Assembly (NCBI GenBank): GCA_028281825.1
Contig: JANQJC010000096.1
Location: forward strand, 1 to 64,000
From: Flavobacteriales bacterium
GTDB lineage: Bacteria > Bacteroidota > Bacteroidia > JANQJC01
DNA length: 64,000 bases
Reading direction: 5' to 3'
This document shows positions 34,947-43,299 of this stretch, piece after piece (within the stretch, counting starts at the first letter, position 1; the number at the start of each line of letters is the position of its first letter). The notes beneath the pieces were generated by a model, which was given only the letters and a program-made list of their open reading frames with translations, was not told the DNA's origin and made no database searches. Made by a program: the position numbers and the translations under genes.

Positions 34947-36281
34947 TTAATCTTCTTGCGCCCAATTAAACCTATCAGTTGGTGAAAACTGCCAAGGGGC
35001 ACTATTGTTTTCTACATTAGTAAACATAGCCACTAATTCGCTTGGAGCGCTTGATTCTTCCATTACCAAATTTCTTCTTAAATCAACGATAATGCTCAAT
35101 GGGTCAATATTTACCGGACAAGCCTCCGTGCATGCATTACACGTAGTGCAAGCCCAAAGTTCTTCAGGTGTGATATAATCATGCAATAATGATTTACCGT
35201 CATCCTTAAACTCTCCGCCATTAGTATCAATGTTTTTTCCAACTTCTTCCAACCTGTCTCGCGTATCCATTACTATCTTACGTGGAGAAAGTTTTTTACC
35301 TGTAATATTCGCCGGACAATTAGATGTACATCTTCCACACTCCGTGCAGGTGTATGAATCCATCAATTGCTTCCAGTTTAAGTCTGTTACATCTCTGGCA
35401 CCAAACTTCTCAGGCACAGCACCTTCTTCCGCTGGCGGTGGCGCAGCATATGGGTCGGCATTTGGGTCGAACATCAATTCCACTTCTTTTTTTACTGATT
35501 CCATGTTATTGAATTGCCCTTTGCTTTTTAAGTTAGAGAAGTAAACATTTGGGAATGCCAACATAATATGGAAGTGCTTGGAGTAAGTCACATAAACCAA
35601 AAAGCAAAGAATGCCTATGATATGGAACCACCAGCCAAACCTCTCAACAAAAACTAAAGCACTATCACTAAGGCCATTGAACAATGGTGCTAGCAATGAC
35701 GCCACTGGGTAAGCCCCAGCTTCGTGGTAATGCTCTGCACCCCTACTTTGCAAAACAAAATCTGCGGTATCCATAGAGAGGAAAGCACACATCAAGGCTA
35801 TCTCAGTAATAAGAATAATATTGGCATCACTTCTTGGCCAACTAGTCATTTCCTTACTCCAGAATCTCTTTAGCTTGATAATGTTTCTTCTTATTAAAAA
35901 TACCACACAAGCTATTATTACGCCAACAGCTAGTATCTCAAAAGAGGCTATAAGTAAATCATATAAAGGCCCTAATACCGACAAGACCCTGTGAGTGCCC
36001 AAAGCTCCGTCTATCACTATTTCAAGCAGCTCGATATTTATAATAATGAAACCTACGTAAACCAAAATATGCAGGATACCAGATACAGGCCTCACTACCA
36101 TTTTAGATTGCCCTACTGCCACACGAAGCATAGTACTCAACCTCTCTGAAGCATTATCTGATCTATCCACACCTTTGCCCAACTTGATATTGCGGGTAAT
36201 GGTCATTATCCGTTTAGCAAAAAGCACAATAGCTGTTATGAAAACAACTAAGAATATAATATTAGATACCCCAAAATGCAT
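34947..36281 (-). CDS. Membrane-bound 4Fe-4S dicluster protein, HdrD/HmeD-like
   Basis: 444 residues. The N-terminal ~230 residues have five or six membrane segments with histidines suited to heme b, as in nitrate-reductase gamma/HdrE subunits (for example LHILVYVGFII and RFGWWFHIIGILCFLVYV). The C-terminal part has two 4Fe-4S motifs, CTECGRCTSNCPAN and CTTCNACTEACPVN, in a succinate dehydrogenase/Hdr type arrangement. This fuses the quinol-oxidising membrane subunit with the ferredoxin-like subunit; the CCG subunit is the next gene. It probably passes electrons between the quinone pool and a cytoplasmic disulfide or other acceptor. Its start is 9 bases after the MCE gene ends, so all four genes are likely co-transcribed. 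Confidence 0.87.
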   Translation of the reverse strand: MHFGVSNIIFLVVFITAIVLFAKRIMTITRNIKLGKGVDRSDNASERLSTMLRVAVGQSKMVVRPVSGILHILVYVGFIIINIELLEIVIDGALGTHRVLSVLGPLYDLLIASFEILAVGVIIACVVFLIRRNIIKLKRFWSKEMTSWPRSDANIILITEIALMCAFLSMDTADFVLQSRGAEHYHEAGAYPVASLLAPLFNGLSDSALVFVERFGWWFHIIGILCFLVYVTYSKHFHIMLAFPNVYFSNLKSKGQFNNMESVKKEVELMFDPNADPYAAPPPAEEGAVPEKFGARDVTDLNWKQLMDSYTCTECGRCTSNCPANITGKKLSPRKIVMDTRDRLEEVGKNIDTNGGEFKDDGKSLLHDYITPEELWACTTCNACTEACPVNIDPLSIIVDLRRNLVMEESSAPSELVAMFTNVENNSAPWQFSPTDRFNWAQED

Positions 36282-36290
36282 AGTAACGAT

Positions 36291-37265
36291 TTATTGAGTT
36301 CTGTTTTTTCTTCCAAAAATTGAGAAATGGACGTAATTGCCTGGATTTTTGCGCATATCCTGAAACAACTTATCCAAATCATATGCCGCATTGTTCAAAT
36401 TATTATAGAGGCTGTCATTATTAACGAGCATGCCCATAGAGCCTTCACCTTTATTAATTTTTTCCAAAATATCTGAAGTTTCAGCAATGGCTTTATTGGC
36501 CCTGGAAATTGTACTTGCAATTTCAGCCCTCGCCAATGTGTCGCTAACTGAAGCCATATTATTTAAAATGGTGGTGATATTCTTATTATTGTCCTTGATA
36601 TTTCTGGATATTGAATTCACATTATCCAATATCTGCCTAATCCTACTTGTTTCCGTCGTTACAAGTGTATCAATATCAGCAGTTGTGCTTTCAATGTTTA
36701 CAATCGTCTTTTTAAGGTTTTCTATACTTTCAGTAATGTCATTTTGAGTTTGCTCATTAAAAACCCCTTTTATGATAAGCAATATAGAGTCTATTTCAGT
36801 AAGCATTGTAATTGCCCTGGCCTTGATAGGCTCTACCGTTTTATTCACTTCATCAGTAAAACTGGCTTTTACTTGTCCACTTAAGGTATCGCCGTTTTCA
36901 GCATATACCCCAATGGTATCTCCTAATGCCAGTTCCATAGCCTTCGTTCCCAATAGGTCTGCAGAAGTGATAAGGGCAACAGTGTTTCTTGGGATTTTGA
37001 AATCTGTATCACTAAGAACCATTTTAACTACAACCTTACCGCTGTTGTTTGGATGAAAATAGATATCCTGAATGATACCCACTTTAACTCCATTTATTAC
37101 CACCGAGTTAGATTGCACCAAGCCTTCTACCTTGTCATAAACTGCATAAAACTCACGCTGATTATCTAGTACATTGCTTCCTTTGAGGAAATTGTACCCC
37201 CAAATGAATAATCCTATCGCAACAACTACGATAATTCCGGTCTTTATTTCAGTAGAATATTTCAA
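36291..37265 (-). CDS. MCE-family (MlaD-like) lipid-transport protein
   Basis: 324 residues from a TTG start (no nearby ATG gives the domain). One N-terminal membrane segment (TGIIVVVAIGLFIWGYNFL) leads into a single MCE domain: FYAVYDKVEGLVQSNSVVINGVKVGIIQDI, then VVVKMVLSDTDFKIPRNTVALI and LLGTKAMELALGD. The rest is a helical coiled coil (about residues 140-300, with NNKNITTILNNMASVSDT repeats), which forms the barrel/needle of MlaD-type hexamers. These proteins carry phospholipids between membranes together with an MlaE permease and MlaF ATPase; neither is here. It lies 20 bases after the amidase gene, as in other Bacteroidota. Confidence 0.9.
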   Translation of the reverse strand: MKYSTEIKTGIIVVVAIGLFIWGYNFLKGSNVLDNQREFYAVYDKVEGLVQSNSVVINGVKVGIIQDIYFHPNNSGKVVVKMVLSDTDFKIPRNTVALITSADLLGTKAMELALGDTIGVYAENGDTLSGQVKASFTDEVNKTVEPIKARAITMLTEIDSILLIIKGVFNEQTQNDITESIENLKKTIVNIESTTADIDTLVTTETSRIRQILDNVNSISRNIKDNNKNITTILNNMASVSDTLARAEIASTISRANKAIAETSDILEKINKGEGSMGMLVNNDSLYNNLNNAAYDLDKLFQDMRKNPGNYVHFSIFGRKNRTQ

Positions 37266-37285
37266 AGTCGGGCTAAAATAGTTAT

Positions 37286-39637
37286 TTAATTATTATTTAA
37301 TATCTCTCTGGCTTTGCTAACGGGAATTCTCTCACCATTTAGGAAAGCAACCACAAAGGCATCATTAAATCCTTTTGTTCTCATTTCCCTCTGCATAGCG
37401 GACGCCTCATCAACACTTGCCGTTTCTCCAGCAGTATACTTAAAGGTATTTCCATCCATATACTCATTTACTGCGACACCTTTGAAGCGTGGCGAATTTA
37501 AGGGTATTTGCTTAGCCGAAGAAGCTAATTGAATCTTAAATACAATATTTTTACTGCCCGAAATAGTTTCTGAAGGTGGATTTATTTTTTTAATGAGTTC
37601 TTCTTTCTTTTCTATAAAGGCTTCATCCTCTTCTCTTTCTCTTATCACTTCTGCTATTGGTGCTTCTTCCACTGTTTCTTCGTGTTCTTCGCGAAACTTC
37701 TGCAGTTCATTTTTCAAAGAATCTCTTTTTAGGCGCATTTTTTCCTGAACCAAAGCAATAGAGTCAGCAAGCCTTTGCGCTTTTAACTCCCCCTCTTTTC
37801 TTAGCTCATCTTTTAGAGCCTGCGCCGATGCATCGATAAGTTTCTTATAATTTACTAATTCGTAAGTTCCACCATGAGCTTCATGTTTTATCTTATCGTT
37901 GATATATTCCTCGTACATGGCAAAAGCCCTCTCATCAATATACTTTGAATTTTCAGGATATAGTAAGGTCAAGGCTTTGAATGTCTCTACGTTTCTACCA
38001 TTCCCTAGCTCGAAAGCAAAATATATCTTCTGGTATTCTTTATCTGCCCGCCTTGCTTTCCATGCCTCAGTCTTGTCTTTTTTAGTGCTTTGGTGCCATA
38101 GGTAATTATCTAACATGATGGCAGCATCAACATACTTTTGAAAGTCAACCCTGCTATCCAATGCTTTTTTGCTTAACATATCAACATTCTCCCATAGGGA
38201 CTGTTGCTTTGACATTTCAGCTTCTGCCAGCATCCGGGCTAAAGAATCTTTCAAGGCTTCTTCTCTGGCTTTGAGTTTCACCAGCGAATCTTGTCTTTGC
38301 TTTGCCTTCAATAATTCAGCTTCTTTTTTCTTCTTTTCTTCCTCTTGCTTTTTTAGTCTCGCTTCTAACTCTTGATGAGCTTTCTCTCGTTCTTTCTCTT
38401 TAGCCTTAGCAATAGAATCTGCAATTAGCCTAGCTTTTTCTTTTTCAATCTTAGCTAGTGAATCTGCCTTAGCTTTCTTTATACTGTCTTCTCTTGCTTG
38501 TGCAATAGAATCTGCCTTTACTTTTTCTAAATGTTCTTTTTCGGCTTTGGCATTTGCAATAGAGTCTTCTTTCAATTTAACCTTTTTTGCCGCTTCAACT
38601 TTTGCCAGTGAATCTGCTTTTAGCTTAGTCCTTTTTTCTGCTTCAACCTTTGCAATTGAATCTGCTTGTGCTTTTTTACGCGCTTCTTCTTTCTTTTTGC
38701 GTTCCTCTTCAGCCTTCTGTTTATCCTCTTGCTCTTTCCTCCTTTTGGCTTCTTCAACTTTTTTAGCTTCTGCTTGCTCCTTTTTCTCAGCAGCTTTTTC
38801 TTCCTCAGTTTTTTCAGGTGTAGGGTTAGGATTAGTATCAACTACGTCTGGTGTTTCATACTCTTGCTTATACTCTTTAAACGCCCTGAAAATAGCAGAT
38901 GCCATGTACACTTTTCCATCCTCTGAATTGAGATAGTCTTCTTCTTCTTTATTTGTAAGAAAGCCCAATTCGACCAATATGGAAGGCATCGTGGTTTTAC
39001 TGATAACCACAAAACCTGCCTGTTTCACCCCCCTATCTACTCTTCCTACCCTTGTTTTAAATTGCTTTTGAACCTTGGATGCCAAATCCAGACTTTGGTT
39101 CAAGAAAGCATTCTGAAAAATTACCATGGCTATGTAGCTCTCGGGTGCGTTAGGGTCAAAACCTTCGTACTTGACTTCATAATCATCTTCCAGGAAAATC
39201 ACGGAGTTTTCCTTTTGGGCTATTTTTAGGTTTTCTTCAGACTTGTGTAAACCCATCACCCAACTTTCAGTTCCATGAGATTCAGGATTTTTGAACGCGT
39301 TGCAGTGAATTGAAATAAAAACGTCGGCCTTATTATCATTGGCGAGCTTGGCTCTTTCATTCAAACCAACAAATACATCCTTATCCCTGGTGTATATTAC
39401 TTCAATATCCGGAAAAGCTTCTTTAATGTAGTTTCCAAGCCTTAATGAGATGTCTAATACAATATGCTTTTCCGTTGTTTTATACCTTCCAGTACCCAAA
39501 TTGCCTGGGTCTTTACCGCCATGACCTGCATCAATCACCACTGTTTTTATCTTTGACCCATTAGCCTGGGCAAAAGAAAGAACAGGAGTAATGATAAACA
39601 ATAAAGCAATAAAGGCCAATATGAAGCGTTTACCCAC
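37286..39637 (-). CDS. N-acetylmuramoyl-L-alanine amidase with long charged linker
   Basis: 783 residues, GTG start, signal peptide ending SFAQ. Residues ~30-250 are an Amidase_3 (AmiC-like) zinc domain: VIDAGHGGKDPGNLG, ADVFISIHCNAF and SILVELGFLTNKEE give the two histidines and the catalytic glutamate; the metal-binding glutamate is probably in TTEKHIVLD. It cleaves between muramic acid and the peptide in peptidoglycan during cell separation. A very long K/E/A-rich linker (about 270-470) follows, made of 11-residue-like units such as KADSIAKVEAE and KADSLAKIEKE. The last ~80 residues (IVFKIQLASSAKQIPLN, NEYMDGNTFKYTAG, KGFNDAFVVAFLNGERI) resemble a SPOR domain. The MCE gene follows 20 bases downstream. 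Confidence 0.92.
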   Translation of the reverse strand: MGKRFILAFIALLFIITPVLSFAQANGSKIKTVVIDAGHGGKDPGNLGTGRYKTTEKHIVLDISLRLGNYIKEAFPDIEVIYTRDKDVFVGLNERAKLANDNKADVFISIHCNAFKNPESHGTESWVMGLHKSEENLKIAQKENSVIFLEDDYEVKYEGFDPNAPESYIAMVIFQNAFLNQSLDLASKVQKQFKTRVGRVDRGVKQAGFVVISKTTMPSILVELGFLTNKEEEDYLNSEDGKVYMASAIFRAFKEYKQEYETPDVVDTNPNPTPEKTEEEKAAEKKEQAEAKKVEEAKRRKEQEDKQKAEEERKKKEEARKKAQADSIAKVEAEKRTKLKADSLAKVEAAKKVKLKEDSIANAKAEKEHLEKVKADSIAQAREDSIKKAKADSLAKIEKEKARLIADSIAKAKEKEREKAHQELEARLKKQEEEKKKKEAELLKAKQRQDSLVKLKAREEALKDSLARMLAEAEMSKQQSLWENVDMLSKKALDSRVDFQKYVDAAIMLDNYLWHQSTKKDKTEAWKARRADKEYQKIYFAFELGNGRNVETFKALTLLYPENSKYIDERAFAMYEEYINDKIKHEAHGGTYELVNYKKLIDASAQALKDELRKEGELKAQRLADSIALVQEKMRLKRDSLKNELQKFREEHEETVEEAPIAEVIREREEDEAFIEKKEELIKKINPPSETISGSKNIVFKIQLASSAKQIPLNSPRFKGVAVNEYMDGNTFKYTAGETASVDEASAMQREMRTKGFNDAFVVAFLNGERIPVSKAREILNNN
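38400..38760 (-). repeat. Internal charged repeat region of the amidase
   Basis: At protein level the unit (K/A)-A-D-S-(I/L)-A-K-x4 recurs about a dozen times with spacing of 11 or multiples, giving an uninterrupted coiled coil or single alpha-helix linker. At DNA level the repeats are diverged. The opposite strand is open and hydrophobic here, which creates false open frames. Confidence 0.6.
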
Positions 39638-39687
39638 TGTTTCTCGATTAAGTATTCATCCCAACCACACAACTGCTAATTTTTGAT

Positions 39688-39695
39688 TAGCTTTG
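39688..39695 (+). promoter_or_regulatory. Predicted -7 element of lptD
   Basis: TAGCTTTG, exact TAnnTTTG. It includes the most upstream in-frame TTG at 39693, which therefore is unlikely to be the start codon. Confidence 0.45.
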
Positions 39696-39743
39696 GCGCG
39701 CTCTGATTATAAACTCTGTATTGGCAAAAATAGTATTAATCAA

Positions 39744-42371
39744 TTGCTTCTCAACCCGCTATTTCGCCACTTATTCACACTGATATTCACAATTTTGTGG
39801 ATTAATACCGCTTTTTCCCAAAACCCGATCGAAGGTAAGAAAAGCGGAAACAAAATACCTGATTCACTTAAGGTGGGTGGTAACGCTCCTATAATACTAC
39901 CTGATTCATCTCAAGTTTTGCCTCCAGATAGTAGCATTGCAATTGTGAGTGACAGTCTTAAAAAACCACCCAAAAAAACTGCACTAGATACCAAAGTTGA
40001 ATACCATGCTAAAGATTCATTGCGCTTTGATGTGCTTGGTAAAAAAGTGTATCTGTATAATGATGCTGAGATACATTACGGTGATATTACCTTGAAAGCC
40101 AACTACATAGAGATAGATTGGACAACCAATACTTTATTTGCAAAAGGCTTGCCTGACAGCACCGGAAAAATAGCTGGTACACCAGTATTTAGTGAGGGTG
40201 ACCAAAGTTTCAGGGCCGACTCTATGTCATACAACTTTGACTCAAAAAAGGGACGCATTGTACAGGTAATAACCACCCAAGGTGAAGGCAATATACATGG
40301 TGGTGTGGTGAAAAAGATAAATGAAACTTCATACTTTATCCGCGATGGCGGTTACACCACTTGTATTGATGACCACCCCCACTTTTTGATTAAATCCAAT
40401 AAGCTAAAAGTAATTCAGAATGATAAGATTGTAACTGGCCCTGCCTATTTAACTTTTGAGGATGTTCCAACTCCCTTAGTACTGCCATTTGGCTTTTTCC
40501 CTAACAAACAAGGGCAGAGTTCCGGTATTATTATACCTGAATATGGTGAGTCTCCAGGCTTGGGTTTCTTTTTAAAAAATGGAGGCTATTATTTCGCGAT
40601 AAATGACAACATCAATCTAGCTTTGAGGGGCGACATATACTCCAGAGGCAGTTGGGGCGCGCGGGCCAACAGTTTTTACAAAAGAAGGTATAAATACAAC
40701 GGAAGTATAGAGATTGACCATAACCGAGTGAAGCAGGGTGACCCAGATTTTCCTGACTTTGTGGAGCAAAGAAACTACTTTGTGAGGTGGAACCACCAGC
40801 AAGACCCTAAAGCCAGGCCGAATACGAACTTCTCTGCTAATGTAAATGCGGGTAGTAGAAATAACTTTCGCAATAACCTGAATAGTACTACGCAAGAGTT
40901 TTTAACTAACACCTTTCAATCTAATATAGCTTACTCACAAACTTTAGCTGGTACGCCATTTTCTTATAGTGTAAATGCCAGTCACTCCCAAAACACTTTA
41001 AACAAAACAATGGATATTGTCCTTCCTGAGTTGACCTTTAATATGACGCGTATTTATCCTTTCAAAAAGAAGGACAAGGTGGGTAAGCAAAATATGTTTG
41101 AAAAGATTGGTGTGAGTGCTACTCTTAATTCGAGAAATACCTTAACTACCTTCGACTCATTAATTACTAAACCTGAAGTTTATGAGAACTTAGATGAAAA
41201 AATGCGCAATGGAGCCAAAGTAAATGCCACAGCCAATACTTCTTTTAAAGCGTTCAAATATTTCACGGTTACGCCTTCCATTACAGGGACTTCGCAGTTG
41301 CACACCAAGACATTAAGAAAAGTATGGGATAGCGATTCATTAGAGTATGTAAATGATACTATACAGGAGTTTAAAGTTACTGGCGAATGGAGTGCCAACG
41401 CGAGTATGTCCACGGTGATATATGGGATGCTATCATTCAAAAAAGGAGGGCTGAGAGCCATAAGGCACGTATTTACACCAAGTTGGGGTCTCACTTACCG
41501 CCCTGATTTTGGCACACAGCAATTTGGATACTTTGGCAGTGATAACACCTTGAGTAGTTATTCCATTTATGACTTGAGTATATACGGAAAACCTACTTCA
41601 GGCGAACAAGGTTCTTTTAATCTATCCCTAGGTAATAACCTTGAAATGAAGGTTCGGTCAGCCAAAGACACTATTACAGGCACTAAAAAGATAAAGCTAT
41701 TGGATTACTTTGGGGCTACGGCTTCTTACAACTTTTTTGCTGATGAGTTTAACCTGTCTGACATTGCCTTAAGTGCAAGAACCACCTTATTCAATAAACT
41801 AAACGTGAACTACACTGGAACCTTGACCCCATATGTGTTGGATACCAATTACCAACGAGAAAATGAGTATAGGGTGAACTACGATGGCAAGATTGGTACT
41901 ATCACGCGATCAACTATTGCTTTGGGTTTTAATCTTAATAGCCAGGGACAAAGTACAGCTACACAGCCTAACCCTGCCACTGTGCAAGGTACTGAAGACC
42001 AGCTTGAAGAAATCAGGCAAAACCCACAGGCTTACATTGATTTCAATATTCCGTGGAACTTTTTTATGAATTATAACCTTGCATATAACGGCTTGGTAGA
42101 TGAAGATAAAATTACCCAATCACTTACTTTTAATGGCGATTTGAGTATCACCCCCAAATGGAAAGTTGGGTTTACGTCTGGATATGATTTCGTTGGGCAA
42201 GAACTCACCCAAACCACTTTGAATATTTATCGTGACTTGCATTGCTGGGAAGCCAGATTCCGTTGGGTTCCGTTCGGTCAACTTAGAAGCTATAGTATTG
42301 ACATCAATGTGAAAGCCGCCGTATTACAAAGCTTGAAACTTAACCGCAAGCGCGACTGGTACGATTACTAG
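39744..42371 (+). CDS. lptD: LPS-assembly outer-membrane protein LptD
   Basis: About 875 residues, start uncertain. The frame is open from 39693 with no ATG in the first ~180 codons; the TTG at 39744 gives MLLNPLFRHLFTLIFTILW and a signal peptide ending AFSQ. A periplasmic OstA-like jellyroll (about 90-220, with RFDVLGKKVYLYNDAEIHYG and FRADSMSYNFDSKKGRI) precedes the transmembrane beta-barrel. GGYTTCIDDHPHFLIKS and VPTPLVLPFGFFPNKQGQSSG are the conserved transition into the barrel found in LptD. It inserts LPS into the outer membrane, usually with lipoprotein LptE, which is not recognised here. The end is rich in aromatic residues (RDWYDY), suitable for BAM recognition. Confidence 0.9.
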   Translation: MLLNPLFRHLFTLIFTILWINTAFSQNPIEGKKSGNKIPDSLKVGGNAPIILPDSSQVLPPDSSIAIVSDSLKKPPKKTALDTKVEYHAKDSLRFDVLGKKVYLYNDAEIHYGDITLKANYIEIDWTTNTLFAKGLPDSTGKIAGTPVFSEGDQSFRADSMSYNFDSKKGRIVQVITTQGEGNIHGGVVKKINETSYFIRDGGYTTCIDDHPHFLIKSNKLKVIQNDKIVTGPAYLTFEDVPTPLVLPFGFFPNKQGQSSGIIIPEYGESPGLGFFLKNGGYYFAINDNINLALRGDIYSRGSWGARANSFYKRRYKYNGSIEIDHNRVKQGDPDFPDFVEQRNYFVRWNHQQDPKARPNTNFSANVNAGSRNNFRNNLNSTTQEFLTNTFQSNIAYSQTLAGTPFSYSVNASHSQNTLNKTMDIVLPELTFNMTRIYPFKKKDKVGKQNMFEKIGVSATLNSRNTLTTFDSLITKPEVYENLDEKMRNGAKVNATANTSFKAFKYFTVTPSITGTSQLHTKTLRKVWDSDSLEYVNDTIQEFKVTGEWSANASMSTVIYGMLSFKKGGLRAIRHVFTPSWGLTYRPDFGTQQFGYFGSDNTLSSYSIYDLSIYGKPTSGEQGSFNLSLGNNLEMKVRSAKDTITGTKKIKLLDYFGATASYNFFADEFNLSDIALSARTTLFNKLNVNYTGTLTPYVLDTNYQRENEYRVNYDGKIGTITRSTIALGFNLNSQGQSTATQPNPATVQGTEDQLEEIRQNPQAYIDFNIPWNFFMNYNLAYNGLVDEDKITQSLTFNGDLSITPKWKVGFTSGYDFVGQELTQTTLNIYRDLHCWEARFRWVPFGQLRSYSIDINVKAAVLQSLKLNRKRDWYDY

Positions 42372-42439
42372 ATAGTAATGCCGAATAAAGTGCTATCTTG
42401 CTCAAGTTCCGCCTCTTTTAAAACTTTTGGGCTATTCTC

Positions 42440-42910
42440 ATGTTAGTAGAGCGTATGCAATTAGAAGACTATGTGGGAAGTTGGTACATTAACATGACTA
42501 ATTTTCCGATGTGGCTTAAAGGCAACAAATCAAATCCCACCCTCAATTACAAAGTAGGTGAAAGAGATGGTGTGATGGGGCTTGAAGATGAAGTTAGGTA
42601 TACTGAGAACGGAAAAAGCAAGAGCATTAAAGGGTTTGACAAACCTCTGGATGATAAGTGTACCTCATATATATGGCGCGGAAATGGCTTGCTCTGGTTA
42701 CTGAATAGTAAGTGGGATTTAGTATACATAGATAAGAAAAAGCAAATCGCCATAACCCACTTTGAGAAAACACTATTTACTCCCGAAGGCATTGATGTGA
42801 TATCAAAGAAAAAGTCACTTAGTGATGAAGAAATACAGATGGTAACAGGTATTATGAAAGATGTAAACCTAACCGTAAAAGGTGAATTGAAAGTAATCAA
42901 GCAAGATTAA
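42440..42910 (+). CDS. Lipocalin-like small protein
   Basis: 156 residues, no signal peptide. EDYVGSWYINMTNFPMWL near the start is the G-x-W motif that opens lipocalins, and CTSYIWRGNGLLWLLNSKWDLVYIDKKKQIAITHF supplies the central strands and a possible disulfide/lid pattern. It probably binds a lipid or other hydrophobic ligand. A second ATG (residue 6, MQLEDYVG) is a possible alternative start. It is 68 bases after lptD and may be transcribed with it; AACTTTTG just upstream is a 7/8 match to the -7 element. Family call is moderate since lipocalins diverge widely. Confidence 0.65.
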   Translation: MLVERMQLEDYVGSWYINMTNFPMWLKGNKSNPTLNYKVGERDGVMGLEDEVRYTENGKSKSIKGFDKPLDDKCTSYIWRGNGLLWLLNSKWDLVYIDKKKQIAITHFEKTLFTPEGIDVISKKKSLSDEEIQMVTGIMKDVNLTVKGELKVIKQD

Positions 42911-42957
42911 TACTTACATTGCAAAATATTCCTACTTTAATGGAAATTTTAAACTCT

Positions 42958-43299
42958 ATGAAAAATCTTACTATACTAGTGCTGATATTCCTTCCTTTTT
43001 CACTTTTGGCACAAGAAGCTACCACTGACATTGTTCCTGAAAGCCCCAGTGCGAAACAAGCACAAGCTCAATTATTGGAAGGCGACCTAAAGATGGATGC
43101 CAAGGAATACAAGGATGCCGTTCTATATTATACTGAGGCTATCAATCTTAATAAAGAACTTACCTGTGCATATATCTATAGAGCCAAAGCCTATTTTAAG
43201 CTTGGAGAAAACACCAAAGCTTGCTCGGATGTTAATAAGGCTAATGAATTGGGTTGTTGGAGGCCTGAGATAGATACTCTATTAGAAAAGTGCAAGTAG
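42958..43299 (+). CDS. Small exported tetratricopeptide-repeat protein
   Basis: 113 residues from the ATG giving MKNLTILVLIFLPFSLLAQ, a clear signal peptide; two upstream in-frame starts add residues before it. The mature protein has about two TPR units: KQAQAQLLEGDLKMDAKEYKDAVLYYTEAI and LTCAYIYRAKAYFKLGENTKACSDVNKANELG. It likely acts as a periplasmic protein-interaction module. Partner unknown. Its stop codon abuts directly the stop of the convergent PKD-protein gene with no base between. Confidence 0.78.
   Translation: MKNLTILVLIFLPFSLLAQEATTDIVPESPSAKQAQAQLLEGDLKMDAKEYKDAVLYYTEAINLNKELTCAYIYRAKAYFKLGENTKACSDVNKANELGCWRPEIDTLLEKCK

Noticed and set aside
38547-38936. Long open frames opposite the amidase linker, encoding serine- and phenylalanine-rich products
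   Set aside because: They mirror the K/E/A-rich repeat codons on the other strand, have no start signals, and their composition is a reverse-complement artefact.
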